Part shown: piece by piece, positions 23,165 to 58,288 of the stretch
How the letters are laid out: every line of letters begins with the position of its first letter
Numbering within the stretch: position 1 is the first letter of the stretch
NCBI GenBank assembly: GCA_036768485.1
Contig: JAVLUZ010000417.1
Span: forward strand, 310,001 to 374,000
DNA: 64,000 bases
Source of the DNA: Mermis nigrescens
Lineage: Eukaryota > Nematoda > Enoplea > Mermithida > Mermithidae
Reading direction: 5' to 3'
Translations under genes and position numbers: made by a program
Notes under the pieces: generated by a model
Seen by the model: the letters and a program-made list of their open reading frames with translations, nothing else
The model's database searches: none
What the model was told of the DNA's origin: nothing

Positions 23165-23560
23165 ACAAAACTCCACTGGCGTATAGCCAGTGGGGGAAGG
23201 GGAACTCCCCCTTGTGAAAATTTTTACATTTTCAAAAAGTGAGCAATATGGTTGCGTGATGCTGTTTTGCGATGAAATATCAAAAAATTCGGTGCTTCGC
23301 GCCGGTTTATTCTATTATTTGGCAGTTTCTACCGTTTTATTGGTGGAAAATCAAAAAATTAGCGCTTCGCGCGCATAAGAAGCATTTTTTCCGTCAAAAA
23401 CATGAAAAGATTTTTGAGAAAATTTAATTTTTTAGTGGCTTAAATCGTGCAGGATGATGTGAAAAGCCCAAAAAACACGTTAGTTAACGGCACCGCGCGT
23501 TTTACGCGTTTTTTTAGACGAAAAAATTTTTTTGGAATTCCCCCTGGCGAAAATCCTGGC
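23165..23560. mobile_element. Element with ACTGGCGTATAGCCAG / CCTGGCTAG ends
   Basis: It starts CACTGGCGTATAGCCAGTGG followed by AACTCCCCC. It ends AATTCCCCCTGGCG...ATCCTGGCTAG, roughly inverted. Two GCGCTTCGCGC hairpins lie at about 23290 and 23363. TSD not found. Confidence 0.5.
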
Positions 23561-23620
23561 TAGTGATCGACCGGGGCGACTTTTTTGGCCGGGGCCGGGG
23601 CTGGCCGGGGTCAGACAAGG
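23555..23620. repeat. GC-rich GGCCGGGG block
   Basis: TAGTGATCGACCGGGGCG followed by repeated GGCCGGGG. The inverted counterpart GGGGCCCCGGTCGATCACTA lies at 25819-25838, so the two could be ends of one larger structure or two copies of one short element. A third trace is at 51160-51220. Confidence 0.45.
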
Positions 23621-24146
23621 AAAATATTATTGCATGACACATACTTGGGGTGGGGGGCATAGGAAAGAAATAATGAGCGATTGCTCCATTCAGTAGTAAA
23701 TGGCTTTTCATATCAAGTTTTATTACTATTTATGTCACAAGAAACAAATTTAGTCTAGTGTTTCATTGTCTGAATCATCAATAAGGTCTATGTCGCTGCT
23801 ATTAGCACACTCTGTATCATTCGAATCTTAGCTACGGCTACTGCTGCTGTAGCAATTGGATGCAATAGGTATTGGATGTAATAAATGAGACATCACACAT
23901 TCCCATATGGGGGAGGGGTATTACCCCCTCAGGGTCCAAGACACAAGTCACTGTCAGACGATTTTTGGTGAAAACCTTTTGAATTTTTTGAACTTAATTT
24001 TTTAGTATGGCAAAAGTGTACCTAACTATTAGAATTTCACGAAGTGATACATTATTTTATTATGTGAGCTAGAGTAAATAGATAAACTATCACTATAAAA
24101 CATGCATGTAATCGCTTAAAATTTTATGAGGTTCCCTCAGTATACC

Positions 24147-24380
24147 TACATGTAACGGCTGGAAATCTAGGGTAGGGGTCCCGCGCCATTTTTAGAAGGA
24201 GGGGGTTAGCGACTAGATCAAAAATGGTAAAAACACATAAAAATAGCCAAAAAAGCACAGGCTTTCGCCAAAAAATGAGGGAGGGTGGTTAAATATTTTC
24301 TGACTTTGAAGGAAGTTCGGGGCTTCAAAGCGGAGACCCAAAAAATGAAGGGGGGTAAGCGGCTCCATTTTTGCAGCCAT
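24147..24380. mobile_element. Small element with ACATGTAACGG end
   Basis: It starts CTACATGTAACGGCTGGAAA and includes CTAGGGTAGGGGTCCCGCGC and TTTTCTGACTTTGAAGG. It is related to 19548-19735. The right end is unclear. Confidence 0.45.
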
Positions 24381-24399
24381 TTACCCCCCCTTTGAAAAT

Positions 24400-24745
24400 C
24401 TTTAAAATGGTAGAATTTTCAATAGGAATTCTACACCTTTTTACAGTTTTTGTTCTTCAAAAATCTTTGTATATGTACAAAGACGGTCCTGAAACGTCTA
24501 TGTACATCAGCAAAAATCTTCCCCGAATACAAAAAGACCGTGCTTCTAAATGTGATAATTCGGCCTGAATTTAGTTGATAATTCGGCGCGAAGTGCCGAA
24601 ATTTTTATGAGCTTCTGATGGAATTCACACATAAAACTCGACTGAGAAAGCTAAAACAACTTGTACTACAAAAATGAGAAATATTACAAAAATTGTAATA
24701 TGCGAATTAAATCTTGTAATAAGCAACACTGCGCTTAGAATGGAA
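24400..24745. repeat. Dispersed repeat carrying a TTTGTACATG element fragment
   Basis: 24445-24560 is the right half of a CAGTGTTTTTTTGT-type element (ACAAAGACGGTCC, CGAATACAAAA, ACCGTG). 24545-24745 (AATGTGATAATTCGGCCTGA, then a GGCGCGAAGTGCC hairpin) is repeated at 30128-30330 with the same junction. The two parts were therefore amplified together. Confidence 0.55.
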
Positions 24746-24879
24746 AAATGGAAAAATGTCAAATATTCAGGAACCCAAAAATTAGCCAAATACACTACTA
24801 AAGGTCGAAAAACTATGTTCTACTACCACACTGAAATCGTTACTGTACTATATTAAAGTATACAAAAATTTGCATGTAC

Positions 24880-25190
24880 AAAAGAGTGTTTTTTGTATTC
24901 GCCAAAGATTATTCCCGATGTTCAAAGACCAGGACTATCTTTGTACATGTACAAAGATTTTTGGGAAGATAAAAACTGTAAAAAGGTATAAAATTCCAAA
25001 AATTTTTCGGCATTTCCCCCGATATGAAAAATTGTCTGTCCTATACATCTTTTAAATGGCAAAATTTAAATTTAGAATGCAGAAATGTCAAATTTTTAGG
25101 CGCTTCGCGCCGTTTTGAGACAATTTTAGTAATTCTTGGCGTTAGAAACTCAGAAATTAGCTAAAATATACAATTAAAAGTCAAAAGACC
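24880..25190. mobile_element. hAT-like element fragment, TIR GAGTGTTTTTTGTATTCG
   Basis: The left end resembles CAGTGTTTTTTTGTA. The body contains TTTGTACATGTACAAAGAT, AGGCGCTTCGCGCCGTTTTGA and ATTAGCTAAAATATACA. The right end is not found; the sequence passes into another repeat ending near GAAACT at 25263. Confidence 0.5.
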
Positions 25191-25739
25191 CTGTTTTGCC
25201 ATTAATTTTCTGGTCCTCCAATTGGGGATTTCACCCCTCCCTCAACTCTGGACCCTAGGAAACTATTTGAGACATATTTAGTTTATCGGATCGGACGCAA
25301 TTCTGCAGCGTAGTTTATATTCGCCTATAATTAACCTCGGTCCTAATAACTATTACACAGGAAACGCGTTTTAAAGCACACGGTTCCCAATTAAATGAAT
25401 GTAAAAGTGTTTTTTGTAGAAATAGTTTGTTAAAAACGTACAATTTCTAACTAGAAATAGAACGTATTTGTCAACTCTAAATCTTTTAGCCATAGCTATG
25501 AATGAATGAGTTAAAAGTAGCATTTAGTTTAAATAAGTTAAGTGGAGGAATCGAAAATATGCAGATTTTCCTGAACATTCATTCATTAAAAGCTCATTTA
25601 TACACAGTAGAAAACTTATGACAAGGACTAAGTAAGTATACATATGGTCTAATCAGTACAGTTCTCAAAATTAACACTTGCTCATTGATAAATAAGTGCC
25701 AGTATCACAGCCTGTACAAAATACGAATTACACTAAATT

Positions 25740-25840
25740 TTCCTCGGCCCCGGCCATTTTTTGACCTTGCCCCGGCCGGGGGCGGGGATGCTGAAAAATG
25801 GCCGGGGATTGCCGGGGCGGGGCCCCGGTCGATCACTAAC
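25740..25840. repeat. GC-rich CCGGGGCC palindromic block
   Basis: CCTCGGCCCCGGCCATTTTT and AAAAATGGCCGGGGATTGCC form an imperfect inverted repeat around GGGGGCGGGG. The block ends GGTCGATCACTA, the inverse of the block at 23555. It is strongly GC-rich in AT-rich surroundings. Confidence 0.5.
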
Positions 25841-25941
25841 TACGCCTATGCAAAAATCTAAGTTTTTGCTTCTATTGTACTCAGGCTTAGGCTTAGTATA
25901 TCTGAAAAGGTGTTTCAAGCTGCTTGGGTCGAGGTCGCTCC

Positions 25942-26155
25942 CGCTCAGGTCGATGTATTGATGCTTAGGTCGATGTATAGATGCTCAGATCGATGTATAG
26001 ATGCTCAGATCGATGTATAGATGCTTAGGTCGATGTATAGATGCTTAGGTCGATGTATAGATGCTTAGGTCGATGTATAGATGCTCAGATCGATGTATAG
26101 ATGCTTAGGTCGATGTATAGATGCTTAGGTCGATGCATAGATGCTTAGGTCGACG
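25942..26155. repeat. 20-bp tandem repeat, about 10 copies
   Basis: The unit is AGGTCGATGTATAGATGCTT, repeated head to tail with few variants (CAGATCGATG, one TTGATG, one GCATAG). The repeats are contiguous without spacers. Confidence 0.9.
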
Positions 26156-27018
26156 TTAATTTGTTATCTACATGTGATTCTGCATTCAGCTGTTTGAATC
26201 TTCAAATACTTAGGTCGAGAAGAGGCTAATTAAAGAAACCCATAGCTTTTGTAATATTGATCATAGACGGATGAAATTTTTTCCGCGCTTTCTTTCAACA
26301 TGTTAGAAGTACTCAGCAAAAAAATCCGCTCTTCTGAAGTTTATTAATTAGTATTCTGAAAGCAAAATATGATTTGGGAGATGGTCATTCTGCCAGTTCA
26401 AATACCTGGTTCTTGGTGATATTCAAGCATTTTCCTTCTGAAGTTTGCTCGAAGTTCAACACCACCGAAGTGTGTTATTTTTTCCTGTAAATTTTTTATT
26501 TTTGCGAGCGAATTCTCTTATGTGTATAATGCATGGTTGTTTTCTTCGTGTACCTGATTCATTATGTAATGCATGGTTGTCTCCTTTGTGTATATACCTG
26601 ATTCATTATCTGTGTACTTGTGATTTGCAGTTTTAAGTTTGGATCCAATTCATACATGACATTTGACAGTCAACAACATTACAACTCCTTTTTTTAAATA
26701 GTGTAATTTTACATAAATTTTTCAAAGAATGCTAGTTGCCTAACGTAAACATTGCACAATAAATTGGATTAATTTGATTCAATGACCGTAAATTGAATTT
26801 GCGTTCTTTATCACCCTGAATTAATCGATATCTCTTTTAAAGCCAACGTGTCTTCGATTGATATTACTGTTGTTGTTATAGCAAATGGAAAACCGGGGAT
26901 ATTTTTTTCAAGTTTCGTTGACTAGCGATAAAAGCTGCACTGATTATCTTAAAACTCTATGAGCCTATTCATAGCGTGACTGCTGAGGTCTGAAAATTCG
27001 TTTAAAATTAGTGTACGA

Positions 27019-27056
<38 letters not shown>

Positions 27057-27162
27057 GTCGAGCGAGTCGTTGAAAGCAGCATATCCTTAAATAAGATTGA
27101 ACAAGAAAATCGGTTCTTTATGCAATACTGTACCTGAGCTATAGTAACACAGTCTTAATAAG
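26156..27162. other. Intergenic, nothing recognised except (AT)n
   Basis: AT-rich intergenic DNA with a short direct repeat of ATGCATGGTTGT (about 26529 and 26569) and an (AT) tract at 27021-27049. No gene or element ends were recognised. Confidence 0.45.
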
Positions 27163-28799
27163 TAGGGATGGACCGGGTCCAAGTATCCGGACCCGGATCC
27201 AGCACTATCCGACGATTTTTCTGGATCTAGACCCGGATCCGGACCCGAAATTTTCGAAAGTAAAGATCCGGACCCGGACCCGAAAATTATGAATACTCAG
27301 GAACCGAGTCAAACTGTTTTCTGAGTTAACCGAGAAATAAGTATTTAATCCCAAAGATTGCTAGTTGGAGAAATTGAAATTTGCTTGCGCGAGGGTTTAT
27401 AAAGCAGTGATTGAGTGAAGTTTAACGAATCGGACCGATGAATGTTTTTTCCTGAATTTTTTCAACTTAGACGTAACGATGTGGTTTATGGCATACAACT
27501 GTAGTGCTTAAACATTATAACATTACGTGGATGGCGTCGAGCCGGCGGACCTAGGCCGTCGCGATTACCATTTAAATCTGATATCTTTTTGTATTTTCTT
27601 TTATTCATGCGGTATTATGCGTTGCATATTTTCTAATGAGGGTAACTGTTTCAGAGAATAAACAGAAGCGCGGATATTGGAGCGAAAGTATTTTGTATAT
27701 TTTTATTTGCATCTATTCAAATAGAGTACGAATTATGATGGCAGAGTGACGCTCGAAGGCTGAGTTTTGACATGACGAGATTCGAAATAGCTTGAACTAG
27801 AATTATTAAAGAATTGGAAGAAACTTTCATGATAAGAATTGATTTAGTAGAGCAGCATTAAACTAGGGACAATATGCAGATGTAGCCTTTAATTTATTTC
27901 ATTGTCTGGAAAAAACAAAGTTGTTAAGTCATCATAGTTTCACTTCATGATCCTTCGAAAAAACGTTTTAATGAGCTATGCACATTATGCAAATCCATTT
28001 ATCATGAGCCAATAGGGTCAAAGCTAGCTTAACCTTCTTTTGAACATTATTATTCATTTTTTATTTATTGTTTTTGATCATGTTACCCAGTGTTGTTTTT
28101 TTGTACACGGCAAAGATTTTTACCGATGTACAAGGACTTTTCGGGACCGTCTCTGTACATGTACAAAGATTTTTGGGGATATAAAAATTGCAAAAAAGGT
28201 CTGAAATTCGCAAAAATTTTCGGCGCTTCGCACCGGAATGAGTAATTGTGTGTTCTATATATCTTTATAATGGCAGAAATCGCATTTCAAAAGGAAAAAT
28301 GTCAAATTTTTTCGGCGCTTCGCGCCATTTTAAGACGATTCTTACAGATTTTTGCCCGTAGAGACCCAGAAATCAGCTAAAATACACTACCACAAGTCGA
28401 ACAACTCTGTTTTTACCACTCTAAAATCGCTATTGTACCGTATTATAGTACCCAAAAATTTGTGTGTACAAAATGTACAAAAGATTTTTGGGAAGACCAA
28501 AACTGTGAAAAGGTGTAAAATTCCTTAAAATTTCCGGCGCTTCGCGCCGAAATGAGTAATTGTTTGTCATATACCTATATATTTAAAAAGGCAGAATTTG
28601 CATTTAGAATGGGAAAATGTAAATTTTTTCGGCCGTTTCAAGACAATTCTTAGCACACCCGGGCAAGGGGTTCAACCATGTTCAACCGGGTATAGTATCA
28701 GCCGGAGCCGGTCCGGTACCAGCCGGCGGTTCCACCAGTTGTACCCTACGTTTTGCACAAAAACTTTTTAGGCATTTTACAAAATGAGATGCCGCCTAC

Positions 28800-29345
28800 A
28801 GTGCAGCCAAAATCGGTTGCTGGGGTCCAAAAATTGGTTGGTGAGATTCAAAAATCATTTACTGGCAGTGGCGGATCTAGGATTTTCCTAAGGGGCGGTA
28901 CCCCTAAGGGGGGCGGAACCCTGACTTGGGCGGAAAAATTAGCCGTTTTAACCCGAAAGTCGCTAAAAATCGCTCGAAAATGCTTAATTTTGCGCATTAT
29001 TTTGGGCCAATGGGGGGGCGGCCGCCTCCCCCGTCCCTCCTCTAAATCCGCCCCTGGTTACTGGGCTCAAATATCGATTGCTGAAGACTGAAAATCGATT
29101 GCCGGGGTCCACAAATCAATTGCTGGGCTTCAAAAATCGGTTGCTCGGGTCTAAAAATCAGTTGATGGTGTCTACAAATCAGTTTCTGTGGTCTGAACAT
29201 CAGTTGGTGGTATCCAAAAATCGGTTGATGGGGTCCTAATTCGGTTACTGGGCTACAAAACCGGTTGCTCGGGGTCTAAAATTTATTGCTGGAGTCCAAA
29301 AATCATTTATGTGGTCCAAAATCTGTTGCTGGGGTCAACCAATTT
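28800..29345. repeat. 21-bp minisatellite, forward arm
   Basis: Diverged units of AAAAATCGGTTGCTGGGGTCC in one orientation, interrupted by the small element 28866-29056. It pairs with the opposite-orientation arrays that follow. Confidence 0.8.
28866..29056. mobile_element. hAT-like MITE, CAGTGGCGGATCTAGG family
   Basis: A 191-bp element starting CAGTGGCGGATCTAGGATTT and ending CTAAATCCGCCCCTG. Flanks TTTACTGG (28858-28865) and GTTACTGG (29057-29064) agree at 7 of 8 bases. It is inserted in the 21-bp minisatellite. Confidence 0.78.
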
Positions 29346-29440
29346 TTGGAACCTACCAACTGATTTTTAGACCCCAGCAACCGACTTTTAGACACAAGCA
29401 ACCGATTTTTGAGCCCTATCCGATTTAAGACCCCACCAAA
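29346..29440. repeat. 21-bp minisatellite, reverse arm (part 1)
   Basis: Units of CAGCAACCGATTTTTAGACCC, the reverse complement of the array to the left. The array is interrupted by the element 29441-30663 and resumes after it. Confidence 0.78.
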
Positions 29441-30663
29441 CACGTATGCGTGGAGGGGTTTGGGGGTATGCACCCCACATAGTTTCCCAAGGTCAAGAGT
29501 TGAGGGAGGGGTGAAATCCCAAACCGGGGGATCACTAAATTAAGTGATGTATTATTATTAGCCGACACTATTTTTTGTACAAGCTTCTTTGTGCATGTAC
29601 AAAGATCTCCGAAAAGGTCTTTGTATGAGCGAACAAATTTTTTAGATATATTATATAAATATATGTTTAATTATTTAGATTTTTACATACTTCTAGTGTG
29701 TGACCTGCGACCGGCATGCAGTTATAAACAGTCTTTTTTTGTACAAGGTACCTTTGTACATGTACAAAGATGGTACCCAAAAGTCTTTGTACATTTTTAC
29801 ATGCACATTTTTGTGTACTATAATATGGTACAGTAGCGATTTTAGTGTGGTAAAACAGGATTTTTCGACCTTTGGTACCTAGTGTATTTTAGCTAATTTC
29901 TGGGTTTCTGAATATTTGACATTCTTCCATTCTAAATAAAATTGTACCATTTTAAAGATATATAGTCACAGACAATTACTGATTTCGGGCGAAGCGCTGA
30001 AATTTTTGGGAATTGTACATCGTTTTACAGTTTTTGTCTCCCCAAAAATCTTTGTACATGTACAAAGACGGTCCTGAAAAGTATTTGTACATTGGGAAAA
30101 ATCCTTGCCGGATACGGAATAAACCGTGATCCTAAATGTGATAATTCGGCCTGAATTGAGTTGATAATATTAGTTTGTCTCGAAGCGCCGAAATTTTTAT
30201 GAGCTTTTGATGAAATTTACAAATAAAACTCGACTGAGAAAGCTGAAACAACTTGTACTAAAAAATTAGAAATATAAAAGAAATTGTAATATGCCAATTA
30301 AATCTTGTAATAAGAAGCACCAGTGTACTGATAAATCCAATGCAACATCAAGATAAATTGGTCAATTCTATCTTTGAACGGCAAAAAAGTGCAAAGTGAT
30401 TAAATAGTACTTATTTTTTGCATACAATTTTCAAAAACCCCCAGAAGGCCGAATTCCATCAGAAACCAAAACAACCCCCAGAGTTCGATATTTCTTTGTG
30501 TTTTTTCGCAATTTTTTGATGCTAATGGATAGTGCTCAATGGGATACGTTAAAAATGGCGTTTTTCGCCATACCACCATTTTAAAGACCATTTTTGACCT
30601 TTAAAAAATCTTGCACACACTCAACCCCCTCCTTCCCCAGAATTTTGTTGCTGCCCACCTATG
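29441..30663. mobile_element. GGGCGTGGGGGTTTGGGG-type MITE split by another element
   Basis: It opens CACGTATGCGTGGAGGGGTT and closes TTGCTGCCCACCTATG. The right half (about 30400-30663) follows the 56437, 56888 and 57889 copies. Flanks CCACCAAA and CCAGCAAC agree at 6 of 8. The middle is occupied by CAGTGTTTTTTTGT-type and linked repeat sequence (about 29530-30395). Confidence 0.6.
29565..30330. mobile_element. CAGTCTTTTTTTGTACAAGG-type element(s) plus linked repeat
   Basis: ACTATTTTTTGTACAAGC at 29575 and CAGTCTTTTTTTGTACAAGG at 29729 are left ends. The matching right end ...ATACGGAATAAACCGTG stops at 30128. 30128-30330 repeats 24545-24745. A GGGCGAAGCGCTG hairpin is at 29987. The TSD is weak (5 of 8), so the boundaries are tentative. 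Confidence 0.5.
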
Positions 30664-31160
30664 CCAGCAACCGATTTTCGGACCCCAGCAACCCATTATT
30701 GGAGCCTACCAGCTGATTTAGGACCCCAAAAACCAATTTTTAGACCCCAGCAGCCAATTTTTGGAGCCCAGTAACCGATTTAGGACCCCATCAATCGATT
30801 TTTGGAGCCCACCAACTGGTTTTAAGACCCCAGCAATCGATTTTTGGACCCCGTTAACTGAGTTTTGGAGTTTAACTGATTTAGGACCTCAGCAACCAAT
30901 TTTTATACCCCACTAACAGAATGTTTGAGCCCACCAACTGATTTAGGACCCCAGCAATTGATTTTCGGAGCCAAGAACTGATTTTAAGACCCCAGCAACC
31001 GATTTTCGGATCCCACCAACTAATTTTTGAACCTAGCGATCGATTTTTAGACCTCAGCAACCAATTTTTGGAGTCCAGCAACCGATTTTTGGAGCTCAGC
31101 AATCATTTTTCAGATCTCAATAACCGATTTTTAAATCCCGGCAACCAAATCGGTTACTGG
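30664..31160. repeat. 21-bp minisatellite, reverse arm (part 2)
   Basis: About 23 diverged units of AGCAACCGATTTTTGGACCCC. The near end reverts to ...AATCGGTTACTGGGCTCTG at 31146-31168. Because 21 is a multiple of three, a repetitive frame stays open on the minus strand (30881-31102); I do not regard it as a gene. Confidence 0.85.
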
Positions 31161-31299
31161 GCTCTGAAAATCGGTACGTAAGTAATGCATAATTCAGAGA
31201 ATATACTCAAGTAAGTAAAGACTAATTTAGAGAAAATAATGATTCGTCAGATCAAAATAAAATTTTATTACTTGTTATTAATGCTTAAGCCGCGCCAAA

Positions 31300-31460
31300 T
31301 TTGGACAATTTTTGTAATGCAAAATTGCGTTTCATAAAGGTTAAATTTCAAGATTTTCCGGCACTTCGCGCCGAATTCGGACAATTTTTGTAATGCAAAA
31401 TTGCGTTTCAGAAGGGTGAAATGTATAAATTGCGCCGAATAGATTTAATTTTATTATTTG
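31300..31460. repeat. Tandem pair with CGGACAATTTTTGTAATGCA
   Basis: TTGGACAATTTTTGTAATGC...AAAATTGCGTTTCA occurs twice, 73 bp apart (31303 and 31376), with GGCACTTCGCGCCGAATTC between. It lies within the 3.3-kb insertion. Confidence 0.6.
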
Positions 31461-32666
31461 TTATTGATGTTTAGGTTGTGCTGAATTTTGACTATTTTCG
31501 TGCATTTCAAGCAGGATTTGTATTTGAAATGAAAACGTACTATTTTACGACATAAAAATGAGGAACTCTGTAAAAGTTTTATTTTTACACAATAAATTGC
31601 ATAAAGAATAAGCATATTATAGGCGGTGAATGTCTCTTCAAGATTAAACGTCTATTGTTACTAGAATAATTAGGTTTTAAACAAAATTGCTATGCAAATT
31701 ATCGATGGCACTATCTTTTTATACCATACTAATTTTGACACACCATTTTTAATTAAAAAATTATGTCGCGAGAAATAGTGCGACTTCGCGTGAAACTATG
31801 AATGGACTTTGCGTGGAAGCAAGACTATTATCTCAAAAATTCGATGCATAAATTTTTACGCGCAGGAGTTATGTAGCAACCACTTTTCTGACTTAGGTAA
31901 CCAACCAAAAATTGGGCTCCGGTACCAGCCGAGACTTAAACGCTTGCCTAGCTATTATTCTTAGTGATTTCTGCCCTTAGAGACCCGGAAATCAGCTAAA
32001 ATACATTGCAAAAGTTGAACAACTCTGTTTTTACCACACTAAAATCGCTACTGTACCGTATTATAGTACCCAAAAATTTGTGTGTACGAAATGTACAAAG
32101 ATTTTTGGGAAGACCAAAACTGTAAAAAGGTGTAAAATTCCTTAAAATATTCCGGCGCTTCGCGCCGAAATGAGTAATTGTTTGTCATATATATGTTTAA
32201 AAAGGCAGAATTTGCATTTAGAATGGGAAAATGTCAAATTTTTCGGCCGTTTCAAGACAATGCTTAGTGATTTCTGGCCTTAGAGACCCGGAAATCAGCT
32301 AAAATACATTACCAAAAGTTGAACAACTCTGTTTTCACCACACTAAAATCGCTACTGTACTATATAATAGTACCAAAAAATTTGTGTGTACAAAATGTAC
32401 AAAGATTTTTGGGAAGACTAAAACTTATAAAAAGATGTAAAATTCACAAAATTTTCGGCGCTTCGCACCAAAATGAGTAATTGTTTGTCCCGCATATCTT
32501 TAAAACGGCAGAATTTGAATTAATAATGGAAAAATGTCAAATTTTTCGGCGCTTCGGCGCCGTTTTGAGACAATTTTCAATAATTTTTGGCGGCAGAAAC
32601 GCAGAAATTAGCTAAAATATTTAAGATCGAAAACTCTATTTTACCACACTAAACTTGCTACTGTAC

Positions 32667-32972
32667 CACACATGCACATAGGGGGTGAGGGGGTATTACC
32701 CCCTGAGGGTCAGCTAGACCGTACTGCCCGGCGATTTTGAGCAAACAGGTCTTGTTCTGCATCATTTTTGACATCAAAATCAGTAAAAATGTCAAAATTT
32801 TTCCGGCGCTTCGCGCCAGATTAGTACTTTTAAGTACTTTTTAAAAAACGTTTTATAGGCTATTTTGACCATTTTGATCATTAAAACAGCAAAAAAATCG
32901 TGAACGTTAAATTTACTGTTTTAGATTTTTGGCATTTCACCCCCCTGCCGACCCTGACCTTGTGCACCTATG
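32667..32972. mobile_element. hAT-like MITE, CACACATGCACATA end
   Basis: A 306-bp element with exact TSD TACTGTAC (32659-32666 and 32973-32980). Removing it restores GCTACTGTACTATATTATAG, as in sister units. It ends CTTGTGCACCTATG and carries one GGCGCTTCGCGCC hairpin at about 32804. Confidence 0.85.
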
Positions 32973-33374
32973 TACTGTACTATATTATAGTACAAAATGT
33001 ACAAAGACTTTTGGGATCATCTTTGTACATGTACAAATGGATCTTGTACAAAGAAACACTGATGTTACCAGCCCATCTTATCTGAAAACAATAAATATAA
33101 TAATGTAATATAACAACAAATATAAATAATTATTGCACAGTTTAGGGTATCTTTGGACACGAATCCGGACCCGGTCTGGTCTAAGGTCAAAGATATGGAC
33201 CCGGACCCGAAATTTTAATTTGTTGAGTTGAGATCCGGACCCGGGCCCGAAATTTTAAAAGACCAAGATCCTGACCCGGACCCGAAATTTTAAAAATTTT
33301 GGATCCGGTCCATCCCTATTAATTTGCATTAACTCATTATTTTTCCGTTAGTATTAGTCAGATTACGATTCATA

Positions 33375-33760
33375 CATGGGCATGCTCAGATTTTCTAAAG
33401 ACATATGACTTCCCTGGAACCTGTGGACTTCATCGTGGACCATAGATTCAGCACATGATCGGTCCGAGGGGGAGTTGAAAATCGTCCGTTTATGCCAAAA
33501 TAAGTCGAAAAACAAGTATAAATGCTAAAATAGCATCAAAACTACGTTAGTCTACAGTTTCAGGTCAATTTTGAGCACTTTTGAAGCAAATTTTTACTTT
33601 TCTCACCCGTTTTCAACCTTCGTTTTGCGTCATTTTACTCAGGAAACTTTTAAAACTTTTGCGAGGTTGATCCAGCTTTCCGTGTATGGTTTGTATGGTT
33701 GCGGGGTTGTTTAGCCGCCAGGGTCAAGTCGCTTGACCCTGTATTGACCGTGTGCCCATG
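33375..33760. mobile_element. Element with CATGGGCATG / TGCCCATG ends, upstream of MDH1
   Basis: It runs from CATGGGCATGCTCAGATTTT to GACCGTGTGCCCATG. It shares its right part (GGGTTGTTTAGCCGCCAGGG) with 18950-19025. No TSD was found. It ends 135 bp before the MDH1 start codon. Confidence 0.55.
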
Positions 33761-33822
33761 TTTGTTTGAAAGTTTACAGGGTACGTTTTTTCAGCTGGCA
33801 GTGTCATCGTATCTGCTACTTT

Positions 33823-33827
33823 TATAA
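33823..33827 (+). promoter_or_regulatory. Possible TATA box of MDH1
   Basis: TATAA within ACTTTTATAAGCAGG lies 73 bp before the ATG, which would put transcription start near 33850 and leave a ~45-base leader. There is no other evidence; an AT-rich genome gives many such matches. Confidence 0.35.
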
Positions 33828-33895
33828 GCAGGTTTTCTACTAATTCACGCAAATCGCTTTCCTTCCTACAAAATTAATCTGCTAGTTTAAAGACA

Positions 33896-58288
<24,393 letters not shown>

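Larger units (their letters stand above)
28654..31956. mobile_element. 3.3-kb insertion with exact 8-bp TSD ATTCTTAG
   Basis: ATTCTTAG flanks both sides (28646-28653 and 31957-31964). The undisturbed sequence CAAGACAATGCTTAGTGATT is present in the next unit of the host element (32260-32272), confirming the empty site. The ends CACACCCGGGCAAGG and GCTTGCCTAGCTATT are weakly inverted. CGGTACCAGCCG occurs near both ends. It carries 21-bp minisatellites and further insertions. Confidence 0.8.
28088..33061. mobile_element. hAT-like element, TIR CAGTGTTKTTTTTTTG, with nested insertions
   Basis: Exact TSD ATGTTACC at 28080-28087 and 33062-33069. It starts CAGTGTTGTTTTTTTGTACA and ends TTGTACAAAGAAACACTG. 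Without its inserts (28654-31956 and 32667-32972) it is ~1.37 kb and consists of ~320-bp internal units, each with a GGCGCTTCGCGCC hairpin, ATGAGTAATTGTTTGT and ATCAGCTAAAATACA. Confidence 0.88.
27163..33318. mobile_element. Outermost element of a deep nest, TIR TAGGGATGGACCGG
   Basis: It starts TAGGGATGGACCGGGTCCAA and ends in the inverse, GGATCCGGTCCATCCCTA. Both ends carry GATCCGGACCCGG-type subterminal repeats (27180-27290; 33160-33310). Flanks TTAATAAG (27155-27162) and TTAATTTG (33319-33326) agree at 6 of 8 bases. Removing the inner element 28088-33061 leaves about 1.2 kb. 27300-28080 shows no recognisable protein. Confidence 0.65.

Noticed and set aside
25942..26155. Possible CRISPR array
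   Set aside because: The 20-bp units are contiguous, without spacers, and the genome is eukaryotic.
30881..31102. Repetitive minus-strand frame with SKNWLL-type units
   Set aside because: Product of the 21-bp minisatellite, whose period is a multiple of three.
28088..33061. Helitron origin because of the internal hairpins
   Set aside because: Elements have inverted ends and 8-bp duplications, and the hairpins are internal, not next to a CTRR 3' end.
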